NCBI GenBank assembly: GCA_024347015.1
Contig: AP024889.1
Span: forward strand, 1,674,001 to 1,738,000
Direction: 5' to 3'
Length of the DNA stretch: 64,000 nt
From: Vibrio pectenicida
GTDB taxonomy: Bacteria; Pseudomonadota; Gammaproteobacteria; Enterobacterales; Vibrionaceae
In this document: positions 28,275 through 37,981 of the stretch, in pieces
Layout of the letters: each line of letters opens with the position of its first letter
Position numbering within the stretch: position 1 is the stretch's first letter
The notes under the pieces: generated by a model
Database searches by the model: none
The model's input: only the letters and a program-made list of their open reading frames with translations
Told to the model about the DNA's origin: nothing
Translations under genes and position numbers: made by a program

Positions 28275-29756
28275 TTAACTGTGATGCCTGTATAACTCAT
28301 CTAGCGCAATTGACAGCCCATCTTCTTTAACAATTCTTATGTGTTCACGTTTTAAACCTCTAGCATTCTTTAGTCCACATGAGTGTGCGATCAAACCAAT
28401 CCCGTAGTGGATATATTTGTTATAGTTCGCGACACGCACCATTTTATCTTCGACATGAAGCCCTTGCTGAAGTCGTTTGTCGTGAGTCGTTATTCCCGTA
28501 GGACAAGTGTCTTTATTACATTGCAAAGCTTGTATACACCCCAGTGCAAACATGTGACCTCGTGCAGATACAACAAAATCAGCACCTAATGCTATAGCCC
28601 ATGCAACCTTAGATGGTGTAATTAGCTTACCGGATGCAATCAATTTTATTCTAGGTTTAAGCCCGTGTTCGTTTAGAAGATTAACTACAATAGGTAAACT
28701 TTCTTTGAGAGGTAGTCCAACATAGTCCATAAGTGGCTGTGGAGCAGCTCCTGTACCACCATCAGCGCTATCGATAGTTATAAAGTCAGGGGCACTATCA
28801 TGGCCTCGTTTGTCGATTTCATTCAAAAGTTCGTTTAACCAAGCTTGCGAGCCAAGTACTGCTTTGAAGCCAACTGGTTTACCGGTGACGTTGCGAATTC
28901 GACTAATCATGTCAAGTAAATCGCCAACACTACGAACATCTGGATGCCCATTAGGGCTTATTGAATCCTGTCCCTGAGGAATCCCTCGTATTTTAGCAAT
29001 TTCATCAGTCACTTTTCGACCGGGCAAGATCCCTCCTTTTCCCGGCTTTGCACCTTGGCTCATTTTGATCTCAAACATCTTAACGTTGTCATGTAATGCA
29101 ATTTCTAACAACTTCTCATCAGATAGGTGTCCTTGTTCATCACGTACACCATATTTAGCTGTACCGACTTGAAAGACAATATCGCACCCCCCTTCCAAAT
29201 GGTAAGTACTAAGACCTCCTTCCCCTGTATTCAACCAACACCCTGCCAATTTGGCACCTTTGGACAATGCCCTCACCGCAGGTTTAGATAAGGCACCAAA
29301 GCTCATTGCTGATATGTTAAAAATTGATGACGTGACATAAGGAATACGACAATCGGACCCTATAGTCACTGGTGCAGGGGCAACAGCGTCTTCTTCAAGA
29401 GTTGGAAATGCACAATTCATGAACATGATCGTGCCTGTCGCGTCTAAATTACGTGTAGAACCAAATGCGATAGTCCGATCAACATTTTTCGCTGCCTTAT
29501 ACACCCAGCTTCTTTCTGCTCGATTAAATGGCATCTCCTCTCTATCCATCGCAAAAAAATACTGCCTAAAGAATTCACCCTGCTTCTCAAACAAATAACG
29601 AAACCTTCCAATAACGGGGTAGTTATGCCTTATAGCATGTGTATGTTGACGTTTATCGACAATATACATGTAGATAATACCAATGACTCCCACACCTATG
29701 ACCAGAGTAAAAAGTCCTGAAAACAAATCGATACCTATGATAAAAAACTCACCCAT
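28275..29756 (-). CDS. Membrane-anchored glutamate synthase-like FMN protein
   Basis: A 493-residue relative of the central/FMN domain of glutamate synthase (GltB), without the glutaminase domain. An N-terminal membrane helix (about residues 5-30) anchors it. The core has KMSQGAKPGKGGILPG, TIDSADGGTGAAP and ALGADFVVSARG. The cluster cysteines follow in the pattern C-x5-C-x4-C (CIQALQCNKDTC), as in the 3Fe-4S site of GOGAT. I prefer the ATG at 29756, which has GGAG seven bases upstream, over a TTG at 29810. Family members of this stand-alone type have no settled reaction. Confidence 0.85.
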   Translation of the reverse strand: MGEFFIIGIDLFSGLFTLVIGVGVIGIIYMYIVDKRQHTHAIRHNYPVIGRFRYLFEKQGEFFRQYFFAMDREEMPFNRAERSWVYKAAKNVDRTIAFGSTRNLDATGTIMFMNCAFPTLEEDAVAPAPVTIGSDCRIPYVTSSIFNISAMSFGALSKPAVRALSKGAKLAGCWLNTGEGGLSTYHLEGGCDIVFQVGTAKYGVRDEQGHLSDEKLLEIALHDNVKMFEIKMSQGAKPGKGGILPGRKVTDEIAKIRGIPQGQDSISPNGHPDVRSVGDLLDMISRIRNVTGKPVGFKAVLGSQAWLNELLNEIDKRGHDSAPDFITIDSADGGTGAAPQPLMDYVGLPLKESLPIVVNLLNEHGLKPRIKLIASGKLITPSKVAWAIALGADFVVSARGHMFALGCIQALQCNKDTCPTGITTHDKRLQQGLHVEDKMVRVANYNKYIHYGIGLIAHSCGLKNARGLKREHIRIVKEDGLSIALDELYRHHS

Positions 29757-30300
29757 CCTGCTGCTCCAATCAGTTTTAATATTTCTATTTTGTTCGGCTG
29801 ATTTGTTCAATATAGCCGACTATTTCCAATTAATTTGGTTTAAGGATGAGAGTCGTAACTCTGATTTCACCAACTAAAAACCAATAGATCTGTCATTTAA
29901 AATTACTAGGAGCTAGATGAGCCCGTAATTTCATATAAATTATTGGGTATTTTCTCCTATGAGGAAGGCCGTCTAAATATTTTTCAACTATATTCTCTTA
30001 CCAAGTTACATCTTTAGAACATTTTACATTTTGTCATAACAACTCAGTAAGCAAGAGCACATAGTCACTGTACAATGATGGAGTACTAATTCAACTAACT
30101 GTTAATACCGACAAACCAAATCACCTAATTATTGGCCTATCGAATGGATGTGATAGAATTATCAAAAGTAATGAGTTCATCAATAACGCTCTTTCCGTTG
30201 ACATCTACGACTTCAATTGGCACATAACCACCACCGTATTGACTACAAACAATCAAAAAAGTTATCGACCCAGTTTGTAACTTTGAACGGAGAAATTCAA
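29757..30300. other. Intergenic region before the SDR gene
   Basis: About 540 bases without a convincing gene. It separates the divergent GOGAT-like gene and the SDR gene and should carry both promoters. I saw no strong inverted repeat. Confidence 0.45.
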
Positions 30301-31026
30301 ATGAAAAAAACCTGTGTAATTACTGGAGGAAGCTCCGGTATTGGTCGAGCAATCACTGCTCTTTTTATAGACAATGGATACTGCGTTTATAACTTAGATA
30401 TCAGCAGAAGTGACTTAGGCATCTATGTTCACTGTGATATCACAGATCATGATAATGTACAGCAGCATATTAATAATATAGGTAAAGAAGGTCCTATCGA
30501 TGTCTTAATAACAAGTGCAGGAATTCATTTTTCTGCAAACATTGAAAATACTTCTGAGCATGATCTACAACGAGTTTTTGATATCAATGTAAAAGGTGCT
30601 TATTCAGCTGTACAAGCTGTTTTACCAAATATGAAAAAGCATAACTCAGGTGCAATTATAATCATATCCTCCGATCAGGCATTAGTCGCTAAGCCAAACT
30701 CTTTTGCTTACAACTTAAGTAAAACTGCGCTTGCTTCACTAGCAAAAACTACCGCCTTAGATTACGCAAAATATAATATTCGAGCAAATGCATTATGCCC
30801 GGGAACAATTGAAACACCTCTATATCATAAAGCTATTGAGCGCTATTGTGATATTTCAGGTAGTGATATTAACGAAGCTCACAAAAATGAAGCTCGACTG
30901 CAACCTCTAGGCCGACTAGGGCAACCTGAAGAAGTTGCTCATTATGCGCTTTTTCTTGCAAGCAAAAACGCGTCCTTTATCACGGGAAGCACACCAGTCA
31001 TTGACGGTGGATACACGACAGGTTAA
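30301..31026 (+). CDS. Short-chain dehydrogenase/reductase
   Basis: NAD(P)-dependent SDR of 241 residues with the cofactor loop TGGSSGIG (8-15), NSAG-equivalent TSAG (71-74), catalytic Ser near 123, and Y137-K141 (YNLSK). The C terminus reads GSTPVIDGGYTTG, usual for classical SDRs. The ATG at 30301 follows GGAGA; a longer frame from 30217 lacks support. It lies eight bases before the lactonase-like gene. By context it may oxidise a sugar to a lactone, but the substrate is not readable from the sequence. Confidence 0.88.
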   Translation: MKKTCVITGGSSGIGRAITALFIDNGYCVYNLDISRSDLGIYVHCDITDHDNVQQHINNIGKEGPIDVLITSAGIHFSANIENTSEHDLQRVFDINVKGAYSAVQAVLPNMKKHNSGAIIIISSDQALVAKPNSFAYNLSKTALASLAKTTALDYAKYNIRANALCPGTIETPLYHKAIERYCDISGSDINEAHKNEARLQPLGRLGQPEEVAHYALFLASKNASFITGSTPVIDGGYTTG

Positions 31027-31034
31027 TTGAAGTA

Positions 31035-31886
31035 ATGTTTAAATTAATAGACTCTCACCTGCATTTTTTTGATTTTGAAAATGGAGATTATCACTGGCTC
31101 AAACCTGATAATCCACCATTCTGGCAGGACAAAAGCTGCATAGCTCGTAGTTTTACACAAGGTGATTTACAACTTAGCCCAACATTTGAACTAAGTGGTT
31201 ATGTGCATATTGAGGCTGGATATGATAATGACGCCTTCTGGCGTGAAATAGAATGGCTAGAAAAGAATAATACTCTACCCTTTAAAGCCGTCGCCTCTGC
31301 TGACCTTACCCGCTCACCCGAAAAGTTTGCTAAAGATATCATCAAACTAAAGCAATATCGTTCTGTTACTGGTGTCAGACATATTTTCGATGAACAAACG
31401 TTAAGCTTACTGAATAACTCTTATGTCCTTAAAAACCTCGAACAGTTAGCAGCAAATAGCTTATCCTTCGATTTACAGATGCCATTCAATGATTCAAAAG
31501 CCACTAACTGTCTATTGAGTTGCATGGGCTCGTTATCACAATTGAGAGTTATCATTAACCATGCAGGGTTTCCTCCACTGACTAATGATCCCGCTTGGGA
31601 AACATGGCTTTCTAGCATCAATTCTGTTGCAAAGTATCCTAATGTGGCCATTAAATGTTCGGGTTGGGAAATGAAATGCAGAGACTATAATTTAAATTGG
31701 GTTAATGACGTTATCTATGAATGCATCAAAGCCTTCAGCCATGATAGAGTGATGCTAGCTAGCAACTTTCCTTTATGCCTTTTTTCAGAAAGTTACCAAT
31801 CTTTTTGGGAGCAATTTTTGCAGATGTCACCAGATACTATGCAGGCGCTTCTCTATGACAACGCCTGCTACTGGTATAAGTTTTAG
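31035..31886 (+). CDS. Amidohydrolase-family lactonase-like enzyme
   Basis: A 283-residue TIM-barrel hydrolase of the amidohydrolase-2 group (COG3618 type), which includes L-fucono-, L-rhamnono- and 2-pyrone-4,6-dicarboxylate lactonases. It begins IDSHLHFFD, the metal HxH motif, and has IINHAGFPP mid-protein and VMLASNFPLC near the end. It is co-directional with the SDR gene eight bases upstream and convergent with the dehydratase gene four bases downstream. Hydrolysis of the SDR's lactone product is a reasonable inference. Confidence 0.8.
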   Translation: MFKLIDSHLHFFDFENGDYHWLKPDNPPFWQDKSCIARSFTQGDLQLSPTFELSGYVHIEAGYDNDAFWREIEWLEKNNTLPFKAVASADLTRSPEKFAKDIIKLKQYRSVTGVRHIFDEQTLSLLNNSYVLKNLEQLAANSLSFDLQMPFNDSKATNCLLSCMGSLSQLRVIINHAGFPPLTNDPAWETWLSSINSVAKYPNVAIKCSGWEMKCRDYNLNWVNDVIYECIKAFSHDRVMLASNFPLCLFSESYQSFWEQFLQMSPDTMQALLYDNACYWYKF

Positions 31887-31890
31887 CTTA

Positions 31891-33066
31891 CTACTTTACG
31901 CAAACATGGGGTGATCGTTTGATTACCTCATCATTAAGTTCAATGCCTATTCCCGGAGTATCAGGGGCTTGAAAAAAGCCATCTTTAGGTTGTGGATCCT
32001 GAATACAAAGTTCTCGGTTCCATTCTTTAATCGCATATGTATGATGTTCATGAATCAGAAAGTTTGGAATTGCCGTTTCTAAATGCAATGCAGCGGCTGT
32101 AGCAACAGGCCCTCCACAAACATGCGCCTGTATTCGAATATCATAAACATCAGCATAGTCACAAACTTTTTTTGCTTCAGTAAACCCGCCACATAGACCA
32201 ACATCTGGCTGTAATACATCAATACTTTGATCTTCAAAGTAAGGCCTAACATCCCAACGATGATATAGCCGTTCACCACCAGCTATCGGAACATTGACGT
32301 TATCCGCCACTTTTTTATGAATTGCAGAGTTTAGGTAATTGACAGGTTCCTCATACATCATACAAGCGACTTCTTTAACGACTTCGCCCATTTGAATTGC
32401 CGAAGCCGCTCCCATCAAAGAATGTGACTCGAATATGATATCGACATCTGGTCCCACGGCATCTCGTATTGCCTTTAATCGATCACCAAATAAGCGCATT
32501 TGAGGTTGAGTAAATAGTTTCGTTCTATCAAAAGACGACTCACCATTGTAATCGTAAACTATGGGATCAACCTTAACTGCATCATATCCTTCTGCCACAG
32601 CTTTAAGAGCTGCTTCTGCATACTCCGCAGGATGAATGAGTTTTTTACACTCCTTGTCCCAATCAAATTGTAACTGACTAGCATAAGTCCGAAGTTTGTC
32701 ATTCGTCTTACCACCTAAGAGCTGATAAACAGGTAACCCTAGTGCTTTGCCCTTAATATCCCATAAAGCAGTGTCAATAGCACTCATCGCAGCATACAAG
32801 ACAGGACCACCACCAAGTCCCCAGAAACTCTCCCTGAGCATTCTTGACCATAGCTTTTCAGTACTAAAAGGGTCAAAACCTATCAGAACAGCTTCCGCTA
32901 TCTCTTTAATCATAGCCGCCGCTGCACTATGTCCCCAATCATAAGCTAGACCAGCCTCCCCTACGCCAGAAATACCTTCATCCGTGTGGATACGAATAAA
33001 TACCGGATTCCAAGGCGGTCTTTTAGGACAGTGGATATCAAAAATTTCTACTTTAGTGATTTTCAT
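31891..33066 (-). CDS. Enolase-superfamily sugar-acid dehydratase-like protein
   Basis: Mandelate racemase/muconate lactonizing enzyme family member of 391 residues. Predicted magnesium ligands are E213 (in IFESH), E240 or its neighbour E239, and E265 (AGGERL); K165 (VKVD), H215 and H315 (QAHVCGG) are candidate catalytic residues. The ExH arrangement suggests an acid-sugar dehydratase of the galactonate/RspA-like sort. The ATG at 33066 is preferred over an upstream TTG at 33087. The next gene upstream, 32 bases away, is a class II aldolase, consistent with a dehydratase-aldolase pathway. Confidence 0.82.
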   Translation of the reverse strand: MKITKVEIFDIHCPKRPPWNPVFIRIHTDEGISGVGEAGLAYDWGHSAAAAMIKEIAEAVLIGFDPFSTEKLWSRMLRESFWGLGGGPVLYAAMSAIDTALWDIKGKALGLPVYQLLGGKTNDKLRTYASQLQFDWDKECKKLIHPAEYAEAALKAVAEGYDAVKVDPIVYDYNGESSFDRTKLFTQPQMRLFGDRLKAIRDAVGPDVDIIFESHSLMGAASAIQMGEVVKEVACMMYEEPVNYLNSAIHKKVADNVNVPIAGGERLYHRWDVRPYFEDQSIDVLQPDVGLCGGFTEAKKVCDYADVYDIRIQAHVCGGPVATAAALHLETAIPNFLIHEHHTYAIKEWNRELCIQDPQPKDGFFQAPDTPGIGIELNDEVIKRSPHVCVK

Positions 33067-33098
33067 CGCAACACACTCAATTATCAATAACCAAACAA

Positions 33099-33872
33099 CT
33101 ATACATCAAAGTCAGGGTAAAGCTGCTTTACACTTCTCATCATGGCAGGCCAAGCTTTTTGACCGCCAGTTAAACCAGAATGAACCACATTTGCTTGAGC
33201 TTTAATTCCATCAACAATGGATTGATCTACTAGATGGTATTTTTGTCCTGTCGATTGAATTTGCAATTGTATTTGGCACGCTCTTGTTAAATCATACATG
33301 TGCATAAATGCGTCACCAATTGTCTTTCCCATGGTTAAGGCACCATGATTTCGTAACAACATAAAATTTGCTTGTCCAAGATCTTCCTGAAGGCGGATTC
33401 TTTCTTCATGATTAACCGCTAGTCCTTCGTAATCATGATAACTCATGGACGCAAGCGCAAACATTGAATATTGACTTAATGGAAGTAGTCCCTCCTTTAA
33501 ACTCGCAATCGCTACAGTTGCGTCTGTATGTACATGAAGAGCACATTGATCCTCTGGCCTTGCTTCATGCACCGCGCTATGAATAGTAAAGCCCGCTGGA
33601 TTAATATCGAATGGAGTATCCGGGTCAACAATATTACCATCAATGTCTATCTTCACTAAGTTAGATGCTGTGATCTCATCAAATGAAAGTCCAAATGCAT
33701 TAATTAGTAAAAGCTCCGTCCCGGGAATACGTGCAGAAATATGTGTATGAATAAGATCGTCCCAACCGTGTATCACAAAAAGACGATAAGCTGCTGCTAG
33801 CTCTACTCTTGTCTGCCATTCAATTTCAGATACCTTACCTTTCTCATTCAAAACAGGTATGTTATACATCAT
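33099..33872 (-). CDS. Class II aldolase/adducin-family protein
   Basis: Zinc-dependent aldolase-fold protein of 257 residues. Metal-binding histidines are in ALHVHTD and in LLRNHGAL; the N-terminal HTHISARIPG and INAFGLSFDEIT segments are typical of the fuculose-phosphate aldolase/adducin family. The start at 33872 follows GGAG; a TTG at 33875 is the next alternative. It heads a two-gene unit with the dehydratase. It could cleave a 2-keto-3-deoxy acid, but many family members have unassigned substrates. Confidence 0.82.
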   Translation of the reverse strand: MMYNIPVLNEKGKVSEIEWQTRVELAAAYRLFVIHGWDDLIHTHISARIPGTELLLINAFGLSFDEITASNLVKIDIDGNIVDPDTPFDINPAGFTIHSAVHEARPEDQCALHVHTDATVAIASLKEGLLPLSQYSMFALASMSYHDYEGLAVNHEERIRLQEDLGQANFMLLRNHGALTMGKTIGDAFMHMYDLTRACQIQLQIQSTGQKYHLVDQSIVDGIKAQANVVHSGLTGGQKAWPAMMRSVKQLYPDFDV

Positions 33873-34694
33873 CAAATCTCCAACGTGATTTTTCCATTAC
33901 ATCCAACAAATATAACAATAATACACCCCTAGTTTACAGAGAAACTTACACCATTTAACGCTAATGTTGTGCCAATAGTACTGAATGGGCAATTAAAACG
34001 ACGGTAAGAGATGGGCATGACAGAGACTATAACATGTACATTTTAGCTATTTTTGTGCTTCTTCCTCAGAAGAAACTTACCAGTATTCATTAAAGATGCT
34101 TCAACGTATTACCAACTTAATTAATTCAACAGAGCTGATTTAATCCGCTAAGAAAAAGAAGATATTCAATACAATTAGCTTATATTTTAATTAACAACTT
34201 TAATTATTAATAAAAATGATAATAATATGCGTTAACTACTATATTATTACTATAACTAGTAATGCCATGTAGTTACTTTAATACACATCTAAAAAAATAA
34301 ACATACAATAAACACAATTAAAAATAAGAACTTATTGCTTATTACATATCAATCAATATATTAGCATTAATAATAAACATTCAACTCTTCCACTTAAAAA
34401 ATCGAACAATATCTAGACAAATATTGTCTGTCGCATTTTTTAGACAAGGCATTAATTTTACAATATTTATATATAATGTTACTGAATATTTTGTCAAAGT
34501 ATTCATCACATTGATTGAGAACTAAACCAATAATATTTACAAAAAAGTCAAATAGGTTGAATGGCTACTATTAGTTTCTCTTTGTGATGATATCTAGAGG
34601 ATATTCTCGCATTTAAGATGAAATGTGCCAAACATGAATTATTGATCATCGACTATATCAATCACCTATGACTTTCACTGTGAGGAAGTTTACT
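33873..34694. other. Long AT-rich non-coding stretch
   Basis: About 800 bases, extremely AT-rich, with no gene I can support. A short inverted repeat, AGACAA (34415-34420) and TTGTCT (34424-34429), is present. The composition invites H-NS-type silencing, and the stretch could hide a small RNA or a remnant, but nothing specific is visible. It may mark the edge of the accessory metabolic block. Confidence 0.45.
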
Positions 34695-34859
34695 ATGAAT
34701 GACTTAAATGAGTTAAAACGCTGGGTTGAAATTGTGCAACGATCTGCAATCCCCTCCGATGGTGATCAACTCACAACAAACGAAAAAGAAGCGCTTGCAC
34801 AATGCTGCCGAATTCTAGCTCAGACGGCTCAGCTTATTGCGGACAAAGTTGCTACCTAG
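34695..34859 (+). CDS. Small 54-residue protein
   Basis: Short, mostly helical protein with the central segment LTTNEKEALAQCCRILAQTAQLI and no membrane helix. GAGG nine bases before the ATG at 34695 supports translation. No family recognised. It lies alone between the AT-rich stretch and ybiT, convergent with ybiT. A long-loop hairpin (TATGCCCC at 34865-34872 with GGGGCATA at 34899-34906) follows it. Confidence 0.6.
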   Translation: MNDLNELKRWVEIVQRSAIPSDGDQLTTNEKEALAQCCRILAQTAQLIADKVAT

Positions 34860-34917
34860 AATACTATGCCCCAGAGGTCGATATGAACAACCCAATGAGG
34901 GGCATAATAAAGTCGTA

Positions 34918-36510
34918 CTATGCCGCTATACCACGAGACTTAAGAAACTCAGCATAGGTCCCTTTAAAATCGGTGATTTTATTATTTTTAATTTCTATGA
35001 TTCTGGTTGCTAGTGAATCCACAAACACACGATCATGCGAAACAAAAAATAAGGTTCCCTTATATTGTTCAAGAGCTGCATTGAGAGATTCAATAGATTC
35101 CATATCCATGTGGTTGGTAGGCTCATCCATGAGTAATATATTGGGCTGATGCATCATCAGTTTTCCAAGAAGCATTCGCCCTTGCTCACCACCCGAAAGA
35201 ACTTTAACAGACTTTTTAATGTCGTCTTGGCCAAACAACATACGCCCTAAGAAACCGCGAATGACTTGTTCGTCATCCCCAGCCTGACGCCATTGGCCCA
35301 TCCATTCCATCAAGTTGAGATCTTGTGCAAAGTCAGCAGCATGATCTTGAGCGTAGTAACCAATATTAGCATTCTCTGACCATTTGAATTCACCAGAACG
35401 TGCCTGAATAGCACCAGCTAATGTATTGAGTAATGTTGTTTTACCTACGCCATTTTCACCAATGATAGCAACCCGCTCACCAACTTCAAAAATAGCATCA
35501 AATCCAGAAAATAAATCTTCGTCAAATCCCTGAGATAAATTTTCTACAGTTAAAGAATTTCTGAACAGTTCTTTGGACTGCTCAAATCTAATGAACGGAT
35601 TTTGTCGGCTTGAAGCCTTGACTTCATCAAGCTGAATTTTGTCAATTTTCTTCGCTCGTGAAGTCGCTTGTTTGGCCTTAGATGCATTAGCAGAGAAGCG
35701 AGCAACGAAGGTTTGCAGTTCAGCTATTTGTGCTTTTTTCTTTGCATTGTCAGACAATAAGCGCTCTCTAACCTGAGTAGCAGCTGTCATATACTCATCA
35801 TAGTTACCAGGGTAAACTCGTAACTCACCATAATCTAAATCTGCCATATGAGTACATACTGAATTAAGAAAATGACGATCGTGAGATATAATAATCATGG
35901 TACAATTTTTCTGATTAAGTGTGTCTTCTAACCAGCGAATTGTATCCATATCAAGGTTGTTGGTTGGCTCATCAAGCAACATAATGTGTGGGTCAGCAAA
36001 TAAAACCTGTGCCAACAAAACTCGAAGTTTCCAACCAGGTGCAATCTCACTCATCAATCCATAGTGCTGCTCTACAGGAATGCCCACGGCTAATAATAAT
36101 TCGCCCGCTTTCGCGTCCGCCATATAGCCATCCATTTCAGCAAACTCAACTTCGAGTTCAGCAACTTTAATGCCTTCCTCTTCTGTCATTTCAGGTAGTG
36201 AATAGATACGATCACGTTCTTGCTTTATTTGCCATAACTCCTTATAACCCATGATGACAGTATCAATGACAGAAAACTCTTCATACGCAAACTGATTCTG
36301 ATTCAGCTTTGCTACACGTTCATTAGGATCGTAGCTCACGTTGCCGCCCGAAGGTTCGAGTTCACCACTTAAAATTTTCATGAAGGTAGACTTACCGCAT
36401 CCATTTGCACCTATCAAACCGTAACGATTTCCATCACCAAATTTGACAGAAATATTTTCGAATAACGGTTTAGACCCAAATTGTTGCGTAATATTATTGG
36501 TACTTATGAT
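34918..36510 (-). CDS. ybiT: ABC-F family ATPase YbiT, apparent AUC start
   Basis: Soluble ABC-F protein that probably acts on ribosomes. Two ATPase domains: first Walker [10 protein letters not shown] and [10 protein letters not shown], second GENGVGKTT, signature LSGGEQGR and [11 protein letters not shown] linker rich in Lys/Ala lies between them. The reading frame continues upstream of any ATG, GTG or useful TTG. It encodes [10 protein letters not shown] and [12 protein letters not shown], which are conserved in YbiT, and is bounded by a TGA just before GTTAGAGAGGGGG. Starting at ATC 36510 gives 530 residues, the E. coli YbiT length as I recall it, with an AGAGGGGG ribosome site eight bases away. 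The only other in-frame start, a TTG further in, would remove the first beta strands. Confidence 0.92.
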   Translation of the reverse strand: MISTNNITQQFGSKPLFENISVKFGDGNRYGLIGANGCGKSTFMKILSGELEPSGGNVSYDPNERVAKLNQNQFAYEEFSVIDTVIMGYKELWQIKQERDRIYSLPEMTEEEGIKVAELEVEFAEMDGYMADAKAGELLLAVGIPVEQHYGLMSEIAPGWKLRVLLAQVLFADPHIMLLDEPTNNLDMDTIRWLEDTLNQKNCTMIIISHDRHFLNSVCTHMADLDYGELRVYPGNYDEYMTAATQVRERLLSDNAKKKAQIAELQTFVARFSANASKAKQATSRAKKIDKIQLDEVKASSRQNPFIRFEQSKELFRNSLTVENLSQGFDEDLFSGFDAIFEVGERVAIIGENGVGKTTLLNTLAGAIQARSGEFKWSENANIGYYAQDHAADFAQDLNLMEWMGQWRQAGDDEQVIRGFLGRMLFGQDDIKKSVKVLSGGEQGRMLLGKLMMHQPNILLMDEPTNHMDMESIESLNAALEQYKGTLFFVSHDRVFVDSLATRIIEIKNNKITDFKGTYAEFLKSRGIAA

Positions 36511-36715
36511 AAGACTATCCCCCTCTCTAACTCATTTTGCTAGAGAAATTTTGTTTGAAAAAAATTTGCGAGGGATTGTATCAAATTAGAACTATGAACT
36601 ACATCAATTGTTCATCTCTATTCGTTAGCTATTGATTCTGTAATGATTTGTATGTCATGATATGAGTTATAATCCGACTAAGAAGTTAAAATTTCTGTTA
36701 CTCATAAATTTGGAT

Positions 36716-37468
36716 TTAAATTGCTCTCCAATCACTCAACTCAACACACCTCCCGCGGTATAGAATTTCACTTTCGGGATCTCTATTTGCAGTTACTAGC
36801 AGCTCTGAGCTACTCTTCAACATTTTCCATTCATTCGGAGACATATAACGAATATCGTTAATATTTTTAAGACTATCAATGAGTTTTAACTCACCTGTTA
36901 CTTCATCACGCATCCATACCATAGCTTTGCTTTCAGCTATTTTGTCCATAGACAAGTTTCTTTGCATACGTAGACTAGATTGCCCAGGCTTATCTCCTTG
37001 ATAAGCAACAAGTGCAAAATGATTTTTTTGCGCACCCGAAGACATCATTGCAAGATAATTTGCCGGACGCACTTCTACTATGTTTACCCCTGAGGAACCA
37101 TGCATAAGTATGGGCTGAAGAAATATACCAACAAACATTGAGAAGGCCATACCTGTAGGTAGCCACCACCAGCGTACGCTTGTTTCACGTTTTCTAAGGC
37201 CAAAAGTACTGTTTGCAATCTTTTTCCAAATTCGTTTGGGAGGATTTTTAAGCTCTGTTGAAGAAACATTAAGATCGGAGCTTGGATTTAATCCTGATAA
37301 GTGTTGCTGCCATTGCTCAATATGTTCCCACCAACTGGGATCCGCTTTCATTAAAGCTTCCATCCTACGGCGTACTCTGAGTGTTTGTGTACCAAGTAAA
37401 TATTCACCAGCGAGCCTGTCTCTCAACTCGGAGTTTTGATAACGCTGGCTCTTTATTGTGTTAAGCAT
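36716..37468 (-). CDS. Anti-sigma factor, RskA-like
   Basis: Single-pass membrane protein of 250 residues. The cytoplasmic N terminus (about 1-90) has LAGEYLLGTQTLRVRRRME, typical of RskA/anti-sigma-K proteins. A membrane helix follows at about 101-123, then a periplasmic RskA-like domain containing MVWMRDEVTGELKLI. The start at 37468 overlaps the sigma-factor gene by 16 bases, the usual sigma/anti-sigma coupling. It most likely holds the ECF sigma factor inactive at the membrane until a periplasmic signal arrives. Confidence 0.85.
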   Translation of the reverse strand: MLNTIKSQRYQNSELRDRLAGEYLLGTQTLRVRRRMEALMKADPSWWEHIEQWQQHLSGLNPSSDLNVSSTELKNPPKRIWKKIANSTFGLRKRETSVRWWWLPTGMAFSMFVGIFLQPILMHGSSGVNIVEVRPANYLAMMSSGAQKNHFALVAYQGDKPGQSSLRMQRNLSMDKIAESKAMVWMRDEVTGELKLIDSLKNINDIRYMSPNEWKMLKSSSELLVTANRDPESEILYRGRCVELSDWRAI

Positions 37469-37974
37469 CGTTTCAATTCCTGTAACCCGCGGCGAATCCA
37501 TGATTTAACAGTACCAAGCGGTGTCTTTACATGCTGCACTATCTCTTGATGGCTCATTCCGTGCTGATACGCCAATACGATTGCATTTCGTTTCTCTTCC
37601 CCTAAAGATTCGAGACAATGTGTTAGCCCAGAATCAGGATTAGATTCAGAAATTTCACTCGCTTCTTCTAATAACTTGTCTGTTTGTTCTTCTCTTAGAC
37701 GATTTCGCTTTCTGACCTCATCAATAGCCATATTTCTCATAGTTTGACAGAGCCAGGCCCATGGGTAATCTAAAACACACTCTTGGTGGCTATACCAAAG
37801 TTTTATATAACCTTCTTGCAAAATGTCAGCTGCAATATGCTCATCTTTGACCACGTTACATATAAGACTAAATAACCTTGAACTGGTTAACTGATAAAGC
37901 GCTTCGAAAGCCTCTCGGTCTCGAAGCGCTATCTTGGAGAGCAGTAAACCTATCTGATGTTTATCGTTGCTCAC
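37453..37974 (-). CDS. ECF-type RNA polymerase sigma factor
   Basis: Sigma-70 family factor of 173 residues with region 2 (about 20-90, including ADILQEGYIKLW) and region 4 (about 118-170, including HQEIVQHVKTPLGTVKSWIRRG). It has no region 1 or 3, so it is an ECF factor, SigK-like by its RskA-type partner. It starts with GTG after GAGGAAAAA. The operon order is binding protein, secreted-repeat protein, sigma, anti-sigma; a candidate autoregulated promoter lies ahead of the first gene. Confidence 0.92.
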   Translation of the reverse strand: MSNDKHQIGLLLSKIALRDREAFEALYQLTSSRLFSLICNVVKDEHIAADILQEGYIKLWYSHQECVLDYPWAWLCQTMRNMAIDEVRKRNRLREEQTDKLLEEASEISESNPDSGLTHCLESLGEEKRNAIVLAYQHGMSHQEIVQHVKTPLGTVKSWIRRGLQELKRCLTQ

Positions 37975-37981
37975 TTTTTCC

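Noticed and set aside
34865..34906. TATGCCCC/GGGGCATA pair as a good terminator for the 54-residue gene
   Set aside because: The 26-base loop and absence of a T-run make it weak; mentioned only in the gene entry.
36418..36510. ybiT as a pseudogene with a lost N terminus
   Set aside because: The frame stays open and encodes the conserved N terminus back to a well-spaced ribosome site; only the start codon is non-canonical.
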